Assembly (NCBI RefSeq): GCF_900086725.1
Contig: NZ_LT574838.1
Span: 1,499,617 to 1,563,616 of the forward strand
Source of the DNA: Bariatricus massiliensis
Lineage (GTDB): Bacteria > Bacillota > Clostridia > Lachnospirales > Lachnospiraceae
Length of the DNA stretch: 64,000 bases
Direction of reading: 5' to 3'
A program made the translations under genes and the position numbers. The notes under the pieces are model-generated. The model worked only from the letters and a program-made list of their open reading frames with translations. It was not told where the DNA came from and did no database searches. Of the stretch, positions 1-7,815 are shown piece after piece; position 1 is the stretch's first letter, and every line of letters starts with the position of its first letter.

Positions 1-112
1 AAAAATATCTGTCTTTATTATATAACACTCTATACAATATTTCTATCCTAATATTTTACTATCTTGATGTTTAATTGCCTTTTCCCATACTATATATTAG
101 GTCCAACAAAGT

Positions 113-478
113 CTATTTTAAATCAAACCTATTCCCATCCGTCCTTCCAATTCCAATTATATCCCCATACATACTGCAAGTAAACGTATACGACACTTCA
201 TCTACCAAAACCTCTACTGTCATACCATCCTCTTCCAGCATACAAAACATATCAAACTCCAGTGCATCCCTATCCCGATTCAAAAATCTACAAATTGCTT
301 CTTCCGTCTGCTCTTCCAGTGCTTTCCTCTCGTCTGTCACATTCTCTCCATCACGATAAGCTGATACAGCTTCGCCATCCGATGTAATAATCATAGACGA
401 ATATCCCTCTTCCTTTTCTTCTGCCGGGGCACATCCTGAAAGTATCAACACCATAACTAAAAATATTATCTTCTTCAT
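113..478 (-). CDS. Small predicted lipoprotein, unknown function
   Basis: A 121-residue protein starts at the second of two adjacent ATG codons; the AAAGG six bases upstream fits this start better than the ATG at 481. Residues 1-15 form a short lysine-headed hydrophobic signal peptide ending in the lipobox LSGC, so the mature protein should be anchored by lipid on the outer face of the membrane. The rest is acidic and soluble with no family I recognise. It lies about 50 bases downstream of a broken XRE regulator on the same strand. The coding assignment rests on the lipobox and ribosome site. Confidence 0.6.
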   Translation of the reverse strand: MKKIIFLVMVLILSGCAPAEEKEEGYSSMIITSDGEAVSAYRDGENVTDERKALEEQTEEAICRFLNRDRDALEFDMFCMLEEDGMTVEVLVDEVSYTFTCSMYGDIIGIGRTDGNRFDLK

Positions 479-527
479 CATTTGCCTTTCCGGCAAATAC
501 GCAAAAAGCAGCCCAAATCAGACTGCT

Positions 528-849
528 TTACTTCAATTTCATACCCCTCACATAGATTTCAACCGCTTCTTTCTCTTTATCCGTCAATGATTCCCAGACT
601 TCAAGCACTTTCTTTTGTCCTGAAGATAATTCCAACTTTCCTATATCATCAAAGAAAAATTGTGGTAGTGTAATCCCCAATACGTCACAAATTCTACCTA
701 ATGTATAAAAGGTAGGTGTGCTTCCCCTTTTCTTCAGGTTCGATAAAGATGACTGGCTGATGCCCGTCTTTTTAGATAGTGCATATGGTCATCTGCTTTT
801 TGTCACAGAGTTCCTTTATTCGATTCACAATATACTTCTCATCTAACAA
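528..849 (-). pseudogene. XRE-family regulator broken by a 2-base deletion
   Basis: Reading from a TTG at 849, preceded by GAGGTG, the frame gives a helix-turn-helix start ending in KKQMTI, then runs into a stop. The other frame continues with ALSKKTGISQSSLSNL and closes with VRGMKLK. Restoring two bases (TA) near 782-787 joins the halves into one XRE regulator of about 107 residues with the usual HTH followed by a short acidic C-terminal region. The lesion looks like loss of one TA unit from a TATATA run. A sequencing error could also explain it, but two neighbouring small genes are damaged too. Confidence 0.75.
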
Positions 850-994
850 GCAACCTACACCTCACTTCCGATATATGCTACTTTCATTTTACCCTGTATG
901 AATCGTTATTATTAAATTTTAAATGGAAGAGGTATATTACTTTATAGTTGAGTAGTATTAAATTAAAAAAATAAGCGTATTGACTAATACTCTT

Positions 995-1219
995 TTATTG
1001 GTTCTTCTTCATTTCCTTGCACAGATACTCAATTACTTCCTGTGGCGTCGGATGTTCCCCCTTAAAAGGTACTTTCGCCCACTCTGCTCTTATCGTCGCA
1101 TCAGGATTATCAACTCCCGAATCAATGGCACTTTAAATTTCTTTTTCTACTTATTTTGAACTTATCCCCTCCCCCTTTCCGATAGTGTTCATCACTTTAT
1201 TAAATTTTCTTTTGCTCAT
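995..1219 (-). pseudogene. Small Spo0A-C-like protein with two in-frame stops
   Basis: An ATG at 1219 follows a good ribosome site (AAAGGAGG). The frame reads MSKRKFNKVMNTIGKG, then meets TAA stops at codons 23 and 29, yet continues open in the same frame to residue 74, ending in CKEMKKNQ. The VEKEI..AID segment and the KGEHPTPQEVIEYL tail resemble the short Spo0A C-terminal-domain proteins seen in Lachnospiraceae; this is recalled similarity only. Continuity of the protein pattern across both stops argues for a recently inactivated gene. Confidence 0.55.
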
Positions 1220-1330
1220 AGCTTTGTATTCTTCCTCCTTTTGAAATCTATTAATTGCAGTTGTACAGACATTTTATACTATAATCAATATAAACATAAG
1301 ATATGTCGAGTGAAAGGCTGGTAGCTAATT

Positions 1331-1586
1331 ATGCCACAAAAATTAAAGCAAACACAGTATGTTTCTTTGGAAAATAACCTTAGGGAACTGAAAAATCGTG
1401 CAAATTTAACACAGGAACAGGCCATTGCACAATTGCAGCTTCGCAACTTCTCCATATCCAGAAGTGCCTACTCTCAAATAGAAGCCGGTACATACAACAT
1501 TCACATAAGTGCGTTAAATTGCATTGGCTGAAATTTTTCACACAGACTACAACACTATATTTGATGGACTACCCCACAAAAAATGA
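1331..1586 (+). pseudogene. XRE-family regulator broken by a 1-base insertion
   Basis: The first frame encodes 66 residues with a typical XRE HTH: NLTQEQAIAQLQL, then SRSAYSQIEAGTYN. It departs from the family just after HISAL and stops. One extra A near 1515-1517 explains this: in the next frame the protein resumes as IALAEIFHTDYNTIFDGL and stops at 1586, giving a normal length of about 84 residues. The stop lies in the stem of the terminator that follows. The truncated product would keep the recognition helix, so some DNA binding cannot be excluded. Confidence 0.75.
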
Positions 1587-1624
1587 CCCTTATTAGAGGA
1601 TTTCTGCAGTCTAGGGTCATTTTT
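1579..1624 (+). terminator. Rho-independent terminator of the XRE pseudogene
   Basis: A perfect 12-base inverted repeat (AAAAATGACCCT with AGGGTCATTTTT) flanks a 22-base loop and ends in a T run on the + strand. It begins within the last codons of the broken XRE gene, as expected for its own terminator. Confidence 0.7.
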
Positions 1625-1656
1625 GTCTACATCTCTGTATCAGTTCAAAGCAGAAG

Positions 1657-1697
1657 AAAACCCCGCAAGCCTTGTAATTACTGGCTTGCGGGGTTTT
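1657..1697 (-). terminator. Strong terminator, probably the original guaA terminator
   Basis: A perfect 15-base stem (1657-1671 with 1683-1697, CCCCGCAAGCC with GGCTTGCGGGG plus A/T ends) has an 11-base loop and ends in TTTT when read on the minus strand. It lies a few bases downstream of the EFE-stop remnant at 1704-1715. A related but weaker hairpin lies downstream of the intact guaA at 11031-11064. The inference is that this terminator belonged to guaA before the mobile element inserted. Confidence 0.7.
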
Positions 1698-1703
1698 AAC
1701 CCT

Positions 1704-1718
1704 CTACTCGAACTCGAC
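1704..1718 (-). other. Left attachment site with remnant of the old guaA 3' end
   Basis: On the minus strand this reads GTC GAG TTC GAG TAG, which gives V-E-F-E-stop. The intact guaA ends ATA GAG TTT GAA TAA at 11074-11088, which gives I-E-F-E-stop. The two share GAGTT and differ only at synonymous third positions after it, as expected where an integrase crossed over inside guaA and left the old last codons stranded. The exact crossover bases cannot be fixed from one sequence; GAGTT at 1711-1715 is the likely core. Confidence 0.6.
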
Positions 1719-1816
1719 AAGTACTAATCAATTTTGTTTAGAGATTATTTTCTGCCGTATTCGTAGTTCTTTTGATTATTTGATATATCCATATTATCCT
1801 GCCTATATGAGCTAAT

Positions 1817-1847
1817 GTTATCATTTTGTTATCGGCGTTGATAACAC
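1817..1847. repeat. GTTATC repeat cluster at the left element end
   Basis: GTTATCATTTTGTTATC (1817-1833) is followed by the inverted copy GTTGATAACAC (1837-1847). The first part matches GTTATCAAATTGTTATC at 10997-11013 in 15 of 17 positions and in the same orientation. Paired short repeats inside both ends of an integrase-driven element are typical of integrase arm sites or excisionase sites; the protein that binds here is inferred. Confidence 0.55.
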
Positions 1848-1945
1848 TCGCCCTGTAACTGCGGATAATAGCAATATGTTCCGACTCAAATTATAAGCGA
1901 TTTTGCTTAGAAAATCAAGATATTAAAATTGCTTTCCGAAAACAC

Positions 1946-2422
1946 CTATAACACAAATAGGGCATTTTCATAGTCTTTAACATAGTATCTGATATTCTTC
2001 CTTCCTTTTTGGACAATCGTATGTCCTTCCATTTCCAACTTCTCTTTCTGCGCCTCAATGCCGCCGGGATATTTTGCGTTTAATTCCCCATTCGCCTTTA
2101 ATGTACGCCAATAAGGTGTTTCATCTTCAGAACGCTGATAACTCGCCCACGCAACAATCGAAACAAAAATTCCTGCTGTAATCGGCTCTGTAAAATCAGC
2201 TCCATTTGCATTTGCAAAATATTCCCTTATCGCACCAACAGTAAGTAGTTTTCCGTATGGTACAAGCCGCATAACCTTATCATAATCAATCGGCGGTGCA
2301 AAATACATTTTGTCTCCGCCATACTTCTCTATGCTTTTTTCATCTGTAATCGTCTGAAATTTTGGCATATCCTTACTATCATGTAGCATTGCATTAAAAT
2401 CTTTTTTATCTTCATTTGCCAT
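1946..2422 (-). CDS. Alkyltransferase-like (MGMT-family) DNA-binding protein lacking the active cysteine
   Basis: This 158-residue protein has the DNA-binding fold of O6-alkylguanine-DNA alkyltransferases: VPYGKLLTVGAIREYFA, then a TAGIFVSIVAWAS helix and DETPYWRTLKANGEL. True alkyltransferases have PCHR at the active site; here the equivalent is PYWR, so it cannot transfer the alkyl group. Alkyltransferase-like proteins of this kind bind alkylated guanine and hand the lesion to nucleotide excision repair. The start at 2422 is chosen because AGGAGGTG lies just upstream; an in-frame extension to 2455 lacks one. It is the last cargo gene before the left end and may be cotranscribed with the TetR-flavodoxin group. 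Confidence 0.75.
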   Translation of the reverse strand: MANEDKKDFNAMLHDSKDMPKFQTITDEKSIEKYGGDKMYFAPPIDYDKVMRLVPYGKLLTVGAIREYFANANGADFTEPITAGIFVSIVAWASYQRSEDETPYWRTLKANGELNAKYPGGIEAQKEKLEMEGHTIVQKGRKNIRYYVKDYENALFVL

Positions 2423-2518
2423 TGTCAGCACCTCCTGTACACAAGTATAAGTCAAAGAAAAAACCTATGCAATGAGACGGTTTTAAAATTTCAAATCAAA
2501 TTTAAACTTTATGATTTG

Positions 2519-3109
2519 CTATCTCAAAGCCCGATTATTTCTCCTTTTATGCACAAATCTATTCAGAGCAAAAAGGCTCATACTCAACAGATACACAAAA
2601 GCGTAAGTGACAATAGCTGCTACGATTACCCAAGCAAGTGTAAATTCTTCATTTTCAATAAATCCATAGACAAATTCGCCCGTAAGCCGATAGCGCACAT
2701 AATCAAATAGTAAGTACACCATCGTCATTGTCGGTGCTATCAAAACACAGCGCATTTTACGACCTTGCTCATTGACAAAAATCATATAGAAACACACAAA
2801 AATTATTGGATTGATAATATGTAAAAAGAAAAACGCACCGCTAAAATTAAAATTATATGAGCCAAAAAGACTTCCTGCACAAATAAGAAATACTATAAAT
2901 ATGCTTACTGTGACATTCAAATAAAGAGAGTTAGGACAAATCTTCTCTTTTGTCATGCTAAGTATTCCATCTGCAAACAAAAGCAATCCGCCAAGCGTAT
3001 TTGATATACAAGTCAGCTCAATTAAATACTCCGGCTGAGGCATATAGCCGATTAAAACAGACACAATCATCAGTAATCCTGCCACAACCTTAATTATATT
3101 TTTAATCAT
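2519..3109 (-). CDS. Multi-pass membrane protein, possibly Pr6Pr/FAR-17a family
   Basis: The 196-residue product has about six hydrophobic segments (first at residues 4-22) and a basic C-terminus (HKRRNNR). The LTCISN motif, the HIINPIIF segment and the YLLFDYVRYRL loop recall the Pr6Pr / FAR-17a-AIG1-like membrane proteins, but this is by memory and moderate at best. The start at 3109 has AAAGGAAAA upstream and overlaps the end of the KTR gene by 8 bases, so the two are translationally coupled. Confidence 0.6.
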   Translation of the reverse strand: MIKNIIKVVAGLLMIVSVLIGYMPQPEYLIELTCISNTLGGLLLFADGILSMTKEKICPNSLYLNVTVSIFIVFLICAGSLFGSYNFNFSGAFFFLHIINPIIFVCFYMIFVNEQGRKMRCVLIAPTMTMVYLLFDYVRYRLTGEFVYGFIENEEFTLAWVIVAAIVTYAFVYLLSMSLFALNRFVHKRRNNRALR

Positions 3110-3341
3110 CCATTTTCCTTTCTTTAACTCCAAATCTGTCGCTCTGTTCATCAACTCGACGTTTTAGGTTCAAATTTTTAATAACTGTTACCTGTAAATT
3201 CTTTACGCTAATCAAACTTTCCTGCTTGCATTTCGGACAGTAAAGAGGAAAATTTATCAATTCGGTATCTTTTCGTATCATTGTCCGAGTCTTGTTACCG
3301 CAAATAGGGCAGCGTACCCATTCAGAATATAATTTTTCCAT
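3102..3341 (-). CDS. Cysteine-rich KTR-domain protein
   Basis: This 79-residue protein carries two CxxC pairs, RCPICGNKTRT and YCPKCKQESL, arranged as a small zinc ribbon. The KTR tripeptide after the first pair and the NFPLYCPKCK segment are diagnostic of the cysteine-rich KTR family, which is common on Firmicutes conjugative and mobilizable elements. The biochemical role is unknown. It lies 12 bases after the flavodoxin-like gene and overlaps the membrane protein gene. Confidence 0.85.
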   Translation of the reverse strand: MEKLYSEWVRCPICGNKTRTMIRKDTELINFPLYCPKCKQESLISVKNLQVTVIKNLNLKRRVDEQSDRFGVKERKMDD

Positions 3342-3353
3342 TTTACTCTCCCA

Positions 3354-4070
3354 TTATTTCCACGGTCTGCCGCTGTCGAGCCACCCCTGTTCCGCCCAAT
3401 ACTTCCCGTCAAGGTATTCGGGGTCTGATTTATGTATGGATTTCTGCATCATACGGCAGAAGAAAACCTTGAATTTCGTAATCAGATTTGTGTGTGCAGG
3501 TTTTGTATAATCTATATGGGCAAGCTTTTTAGATAGCTTTTGGATTTTTCCCATAAGCTCGTCTTGTTTCTTTTGAGGGAGTTCCTCCCAAAAGATAGTG
3601 CTCATCAAAGCACCAGTAAACATCTCGATTTTTGAAATTCCCCACCAAGATAAACTGTGCTTCATATCTTTCGCCGCAGATTTTGCTCCGCTGCCTAAAC
3701 ATTGTGTTATGATGACTGCACGCTTTCCAAACATCTCAGGAGCAGGGCGGTGCGGTATCCAACGATAAGCAAAATGGTCAAGTAATGCTTTCATTGCTCC
3801 CGTAGCGTGAAACACATAGGCAGGAGAGGTCATTACAATCAAGTCTGCTTCTAAAAGAGATTTATCAATTCTCTCGATATATTCAGCGTCCTTGCAAGTC
3901 TTTTCACCCTTTAATGTGCAGTTTAAGCAACCAACGCAGAAGTTCGGACAATCCTTTGGAAGATAATATTCTGTAATATTTGCTTTATCCTGAAACTCTG
4001 CTAAAAACATTTCTTTCAAGCGGTAGGTAACACCGTGTTTTTCTGTTCCATTTATCACTGTAATATTCAC
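3354..4070 (-). CDS. Flavodoxin-family NAD(P)H-dependent FMN oxidoreductase
   Basis: The 238-residue protein opens with a flavodoxin-type strand and phosphate loop (MNITVINGTEKHGVTYRL), followed by a compact cysteine group CPNFCVGCLNCTLKGEKTC at residues 41-59. This is like the iron-sulfur flavoprotein and FMN-reductase families. TSPAYVFHATGAMKALLDH at about residue 80-100 is the second flavin-contact segment. The last 50 residues are basic and variable. It lies 3 bases after the TetR gene, so the regulator probably controls it; a quinone, nitro-compound or drug-reducing role is inferred from such pairings. Confidence 0.8.
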   Translation of the reverse strand: MNITVINGTEKHGVTYRLKEMFLAEFQDKANITEYYLPKDCPNFCVGCLNCTLKGEKTCKDAEYIERIDKSLLEADLIVMTSPAYVFHATGAMKALLDHFAYRWIPHRPAPEMFGKRAVIITQCLGSGAKSAAKDMKHSLSWWGISKIEMFTGALMSTIFWEELPQKKQDELMGKIQKLSKKLAHIDYTKPAHTNLITKFKVFFCRMMQKSIHKSDPEYLDGKYWAEQGWLDSGRPWK

Positions 4071-4073
4071 TCT

Positions 4074-4646
4074 TTATACCTCCAAAATGTCGTGCAAAAC
4101 TTGTGTATGAAAATTCCTGCGGTTTTCTTTATGTCTAAGGTCAATCCCCAATGTTTGCGATATAATTTCGTATCGCAGGAACATTTGCTGCATAACAGTA
4201 ATCAAATACAGCGTCTTTCGCTTTATCGCCGCTTCATCAAGGTCAGGACGGCAGGCTGCAACAAGCGGAAGATATGCCGCATAAGTTCTGTAAGTGTTGT
4301 CATTTTCTTTCGGTGACCGCATATCGGTAAGAACAGAAATTTTGGAAATGGCATAATGTTCAAACAGAAAATCAAGCGTCATATTACCGAGATACGTGAG
4401 CTTCTCAAAAGGAGTAAAACCATCTGTTTTCTCTCGTATATTCTGAAAATGCTCGACTGTTCCGTTTATCATACGCTCAATACATTGCTCGATGAGTTTA
4501 TCCTTATTTCCAAAATGATAATTTACAAGTCCTAATCCAACACCTGCTCTTTTGCATATCTCACGGACTGTTACTTCTTCTAAATGTTCCCCTTTTTCCT
4601 CAATGAGTTTAATCGTTGCCTGTATGATTGCTTCTTTATTATCCAC
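4074..4646 (-). CDS. TetR-family transcriptional regulator
   Basis: The 190-residue protein has an N-terminal TetR HTH: EEVTVREICKRAGVGLGLVN then YHFGNKDKLIEQCI, with the usual variable ligand-binding helices after it. A GTG at 4646 with GGGAGG upstream is preferred over an in-frame ATG at 4667, which would lie inside the operator. Perfect palindromes just upstream (4661-4698) suggest autorepression. The gene leads a tight operon with the flavodoxin-like reductase. Confidence 0.85.
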   Translation of the reverse strand: MDNKEAIIQATIKLIEEKGEHLEEVTVREICKRAGVGLGLVNYHFGNKDKLIEQCIERMINGTVEHFQNIREKTDGFTPFEKLTYLGNMTLDFLFEHYAISKISVLTDMRSPKENDNTYRTYAAYLPLVAACRPDLDEAAIKRKTLYLITVMQQMFLRYEIISQTLGIDLRHKENRRNFHTQVLHDILEV

Positions 4647-4660
4647 ACTATACCTCCCAT

Positions 4661-4698
4661 TGAACATCGTTCAGTTGCATTATACTGAACGATGTTCA
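4661..4698. promoter_or_regulatory. Double palindromic operator for the TetR regulator
   Basis: TGAACATCGTTCAGT and its exact reverse complement ACTGAACGATGTTCA flank an 8-base spacer. Each arm is itself a near palindrome, TGAAC-NNN-GTTCA. The pair sits immediately upstream of the TetR start, the usual place for a self-repression operator able to hold two dimers. Confidence 0.75.
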
Positions 4699-4848
4699 AA
4701 AAGTCAAGAGATTGCGACTAACAAGTGGAGTATGTAACGCTTTTTGGTGTCAAAACGCCTTGTTTAAGCAGATAAGAGAGCAAAAAATATCGGGTAAGGA
4801 GTTTATCCCTACCCACCACAATTTTACGGTTATATGCGTTACAATTCT

Positions 4849-5226
4849 TTAATTGTAGATGATTTCCTCATTGACAAGCTCCATAGCACACGCTCGAATG
4901 TTATTCATTCGCCTCGTCCACTCTAAGCCATTTCCCGCTTTTAACTGTTCCGTCACACCCTCACACTCTGCCATCTGTTCTACCAACCGAAAAAACATTT
5001 CCTCTGCCTGCTCGTTAATATCGGCAAGATAGCTGTTCAGCTTGCCGCTTGTGAACAGGGTAGTATAGGTTGCTCTTTTATGCTCTCGCAGATAGCGTTT
5101 GTGTCGCTGTCCCCATACGCCGATAGGCTTGTTTTCTTTTTCGGCTGGCAGAATAAGGCAGGGAATAAAATAATCCCCTTGCCGTACATAAGTGCCGCCC
5201 ATTTCTACAAAAATTGTCTTTGCCAT
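4849..5226 (-). CDS. tnpV: Transposon-encoded protein TnpV
   Basis: The 125-residue protein shows features typical of TnpV: the N-terminal MGGTYVRQGDYFIPCL, the GVWGQRHKRYLREHK block at about 37-51, and NNIRACAMELVNEEI near the end. TnpV is named from Tn4451-type mobilizable transposons and is widespread on related elements; its biochemical role is not established. It lies 9 bases after the relaxase gene and is probably cotranscribed with it. A short palindrome (ACAATT..AATTGT) over its stop may help end transcription. Confidence 0.85.
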   Translation of the reverse strand: MAKTIFVEMGGTYVRQGDYFIPCLILPAEKENKPIGVWGQRHKRYLREHKRATYTTLFTSGKLNSYLADINEQAEEMFFRLVEQMAECEGVTEQLKAGNGLEWTRRMNNIRACAMELVNEEIIYN

Positions 5227-5235
5227 TGTCTGTTC

Positions 5236-6405
5236 CTACCTTTCGTTTTCTTTATTTCTAAAGCGTGTACCACGCTGTTTAGACTGCCTTGCCTGCTCCA
5301 ACAGACTGTTAATCTGCTTGCTGCCGAACACCTTTCGCAGCAGCTTGTAATCCTTTATTTCTTCCCTCAATCTGTTGTTGTCGGAAGTCAACTGCCTGTT
5401 TTGACTTTTAAGCCGTTCATTGCTACGGTACAGACTGGCGTTTGTCTGATTGAGCCTTTGGTAATCATCAATTACTTGAAAGCACCGCACCATAAGCGTT
5501 TTAATGAGAGATTTCAGTCGCTTAATTAACGGCTCGACCACTTTGCTCTTATAACTTTTTGCGGTCATAAAGCCTTGTGGTTCGGGCAACTGATATTCGG
5601 GAGCGTTCTCCAGTGCGCTCTGCATTTGCGAAAGTGAATCTGTACCCTTATCAAAATTTTGAATACGCTTGGAAAGCGTTTCAAACTCTGTCTGCTTGTC
5701 TATGATTTTGCTTTCCAGTTGTTCAATTTCTTCTGCCCGCTCCTGCTTTTTATAATCCAAAACAGAGAGATGTTTTTCGTGTGTGCCTTTCTTCTCCCAC
5801 TCAATTCCGTACCGTTCCATAACGGCGGCAAGCTGTTCTTTTTCGGAAAGTACCCATTGTGACCATTCCGTATCGCCACGAGAACCACCCTTAAATCCCT
5901 GTGCGGCAAGAGCCTGTTTGAGTGATACACGGGTGTCCAGTCCACGCTTGCTGCCTGTGGTAAACGGTACAAAATCAATGTGCAAATGCGGCGTTGCTTC
6001 GTCTAAATGCAGATGAGCCGAGAACACTCTAAGCTGTGGATTTCTCTCTTGAAAGCTACGATAATACTCATCTAAGACCTGCCTTGCAAGCTGTCCGTTC
6101 TCACTTTCCGCACTCATATTTTCCTTATCGCCAATCTGCAAAATCAATTCGTGGAACGGCTTTTCCTGCTTGGAACTGCGGATTTTTTCATAATAGTTTG
6201 CTATCTTTCGGTCTGCTCTTGTCTGTTTAGCGTTGTATCTTTCGAGTGCTTCATCAAACAATTCGTGATAAACTTTTTTAATGCTCTCATTGCAGTAATC
6301 TATATTGAGGTAGGAACGGTCAGCGTCAACATTCTCCGCTTTGAATTTACGGCTGTTGTGATTGACCGAGCCTTTCCCGACCATTGCGCTTATCGTTCTT
6401 TGCAT
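5236..6405 (-). CDS. mobV: MobV-type relaxase / plasmid recombination protein (Pre/Mob)
   Basis: The 389-residue protein has the relaxase metal-binding motif HLHLDEATPHLHIDFVP at about 131-147, preceded by the N-terminal segment with the HNSRKF motif. The C-terminal half (about residues 215-380) is a long charged coiled coil (EIEQLESKIIDKQ and following), common in MobV/Pre proteins. It would nick at oriT and pilot the strand during transfer by a helper element. The GGAGAGG ribosome site and the ATG at 6405 fit; a second ATG at codon 8 is possible. The gap upstream, 6406-6672, is a likely oriT. Confidence 0.88.
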   Translation of the reverse strand: MQRTISAMVGKGSVNHNSRKFKAENVDADRSYLNIDYCNESIKKVYHELFDEALERYNAKQTRADRKIANYYEKIRSSKQEKPFHELILQIGDKENMSAESENGQLARQVLDEYYRSFQERNPQLRVFSAHLHLDEATPHLHIDFVPFTTGSKRGLDTRVSLKQALAAQGFKGGSRGDTEWSQWVLSEKEQLAAVMERYGIEWEKKGTHEKHLSVLDYKKQERAEEIEQLESKIIDKQTEFETLSKRIQNFDKGTDSLSQMQSALENAPEYQLPEPQGFMTAKSYKSKVVEPLIKRLKSLIKTLMVRCFQVIDDYQRLNQTNASLYRSNERLKSQNRQLTSDNNRLREEIKDYKLLRKVFGSKQINSLLEQARQSKQRGTRFRNKENER

Positions 6406-6439
6406 AAATCGTTTCCTCTCCTTTCTGCGCCGTCAGGCG

Positions 6440-6660
6440 CAAGCCTTTGTTACTTTCTGCGAAAGTAACGCAAAAGCACTTTTGTCAGCTCCGCCAACAA
6501 AAATGCAACCTGCAAGCAGGTTTTGCGCTCTCCGAGGGGCAAAGAGCCGCCTTTGAAAAGGCACTCTCTGCACTCTCCGCCAAACTTTAATCGGTGTCAA
6601 TGTGTGACGATAGTGACAATGTTTGAGATACCAGTACCACTCCCAAAACATTGTCACCTT
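6440..6660. other. Candidate oriT region rich in inverted repeats
   Basis: Between the ATPase and relaxase genes lie several inverted repeats. They are GTTACTTTC-TGC-GAAAGTAAC (6448-6468), GTGACAATGTTT (6613-6624) with AAACATTGTCAC (6646-6657), and outer GGTGTCAA with TTGACACC flanking the latter pair. MobV relaxases usually nick near hairpins just upstream of their own gene. The nick site cannot be named. A 77-codon frame across this region has no convincing protein pattern. Confidence 0.5.
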
Positions 6661-6672
6661 TGACACCGTTTG

Positions 6673-7815
6673 TCACGCCGCCCCATTGGTTTCTTTCCAA
6701 AGTGAAACCTTTCTGCCATCGTGCGTACGGCTGTTCTGATAGCGGATACCGTAATCACGGAATAGCCTGTTTGCGTTGATACTAAGCCTAAGTGAAAGCA
6801 CATTCGGTTTTATATCCACGCCGAGCCTTTCGCAAAGTTCTGAAGCTGTTCCCTCCCATCTGTTACTTTCCGAAAAAAGAGTAGCTGCAATTTTTTCAAG
6901 CAAAGGCTCAGGCGGCTCTTTCCACAGCTCCGTTTCTGATTTTTCAAAGTTCCATACCAAACGCTCGGCATCCCTCACAAGATGAATTTTCATATCCTGC
7001 TGATCCCTGCCCGCCACATCAAGCGTGGCGTTATTGGAAGTTCTCTTTTCCTTGCTGAGAACAAATGCTCCATCTGCCGCACCCATCAATCCGTTTGTTC
7101 CCGAAATCATGTCGAAAATATCTTCCGCTTTCTGCTTTCGGGTGTGATGAACGATGAGCATTGTAACTTTATAACTGTCTGCCAACGCTTTGAGCCTTGC
7201 TACAATGTCATAGTCGCTTGCGTAGCTGTAATCTGCTCCGCCAGCTTCACGGACACGCTTTAAGGTGTCTATGATTATCAAACCCGTGTCGGGGTGTTCC
7301 TGCATAAATCCTCTGATTTGTTCTTCCAAACCGCCATTGACCGTTTTACACTCCGTTGCAAAATATAGATTACTTGTTTCTTCTGCACCAAACATCTGAA
7401 ATAATCGTTTCTGCAAGCGTGGATAATCATCTTCAAGAGCAAAGTAAAGCACCGTTGCTTTTCGCACTTTATAATCCCACAATGGTATTCCTGTGCTGAT
7501 ATGGTAAGCAAGCTGTGCCATCATAAAACTTTTCCCCACCTTCGGGGAGCCTACAAAAAGGTAAGTTCCCCTTTGGAGCAGACCGTCAATCAACGGTGTC
7601 TGTATATCAAATACGGTGTCATACAAAACCGCCATTGATACCGTTTTGAGATACGAGGGGGATAACTGCCGCAGCATTTCCCTCTGCATTTCTTCAAAGC
7701 TCTTGATATTTTCGTCATAGTCGGATATACTATGGTCAGTACATTTTTGAATTGGCTGTTCCGTATCTGTTGCCGCAGATATATTGGGAGCAGTCATTTC
7801 TTTTTTATTCTCCAT
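6673..7815 (-). CDS. RecA-fold AAA ATPase (RepA/AAA_25-like) of the mobile element
   Basis: The 380-residue protein has a Walker A GSPKVGKSF at about 89-97, a Walker B LIIIDTL at about 175-181, and the HHTRK segment typical of RepA/RSF1010-type hexameric helicase-like ATPases. The C-terminal 80 residues look like a winged-helix domain. It may act in replication or maintenance of the excised circle, as in related elements. The start at 7815 has GGAG nine bases upstream; an ATG at 7821 is too close to that site. It overlaps the end of the MobC-like gene by 11 bases. Confidence 0.8.
   Translation of the reverse strand: MENKKEMTAPNISAATDTEQPIQKCTDHSISDYDENIKSFEEMQREMLRQLSPSYLKTVSMAVLYDTVFDIQTPLIDGLLQRGTYLFVGSPKVGKSFMMAQLAYHISTGIPLWDYKVRKATVLYFALEDDYPRLQKRLFQMFGAEETSNLYFATECKTVNGGLEEQIRGFMQEHPDTGLIIIDTLKRVREAGGADYSYASDYDIVARLKALADSYKVTMLIVHHTRKQKAEDIFDMISGTNGLMGAADGAFVLSKEKRTSNNATLDVAGRDQQDMKIHLVRDAERLVWNFEKSETELWKEPPEPLLEKIAATLFSESNRWEGTASELCERLGVDIKPNVLSLRLSINANRLFRDYGIRYQNSRTHDGRKVSLWKETNGAA

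Larger units (their letters stand above)
1587..1945. other. Gene-free left end of the mobile element
   Basis: No convincing gene is seen here. In order the stretch holds the rest of the XRE terminator, a perfect 15-base hairpin (1657-1697), a guaA-tail remnant (1704-1715), a GTTATC repeat cluster (1817-1847) and an AAGC repeat (1892-1910). The right end of the element (10997-11088) has the GTTATC motif, a related hairpin and the guaA tail, so this is read as the left attachment region. Confidence 0.6.

Noticed and set aside
4733..4844. TGTAACGC / GCGTTACA inverted pair flanking the gap before tnpV
   Set aside because: An 8-base match about 100 bases apart is weak; no transposase or duplication supports a small insertion.
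6433..6666. 77-codon minus-strand frame between ATPase and relaxase genes
   Set aside because: It spans inverted repeats of the candidate oriT; composition (Trp/Arg/His rich) is not protein-like.
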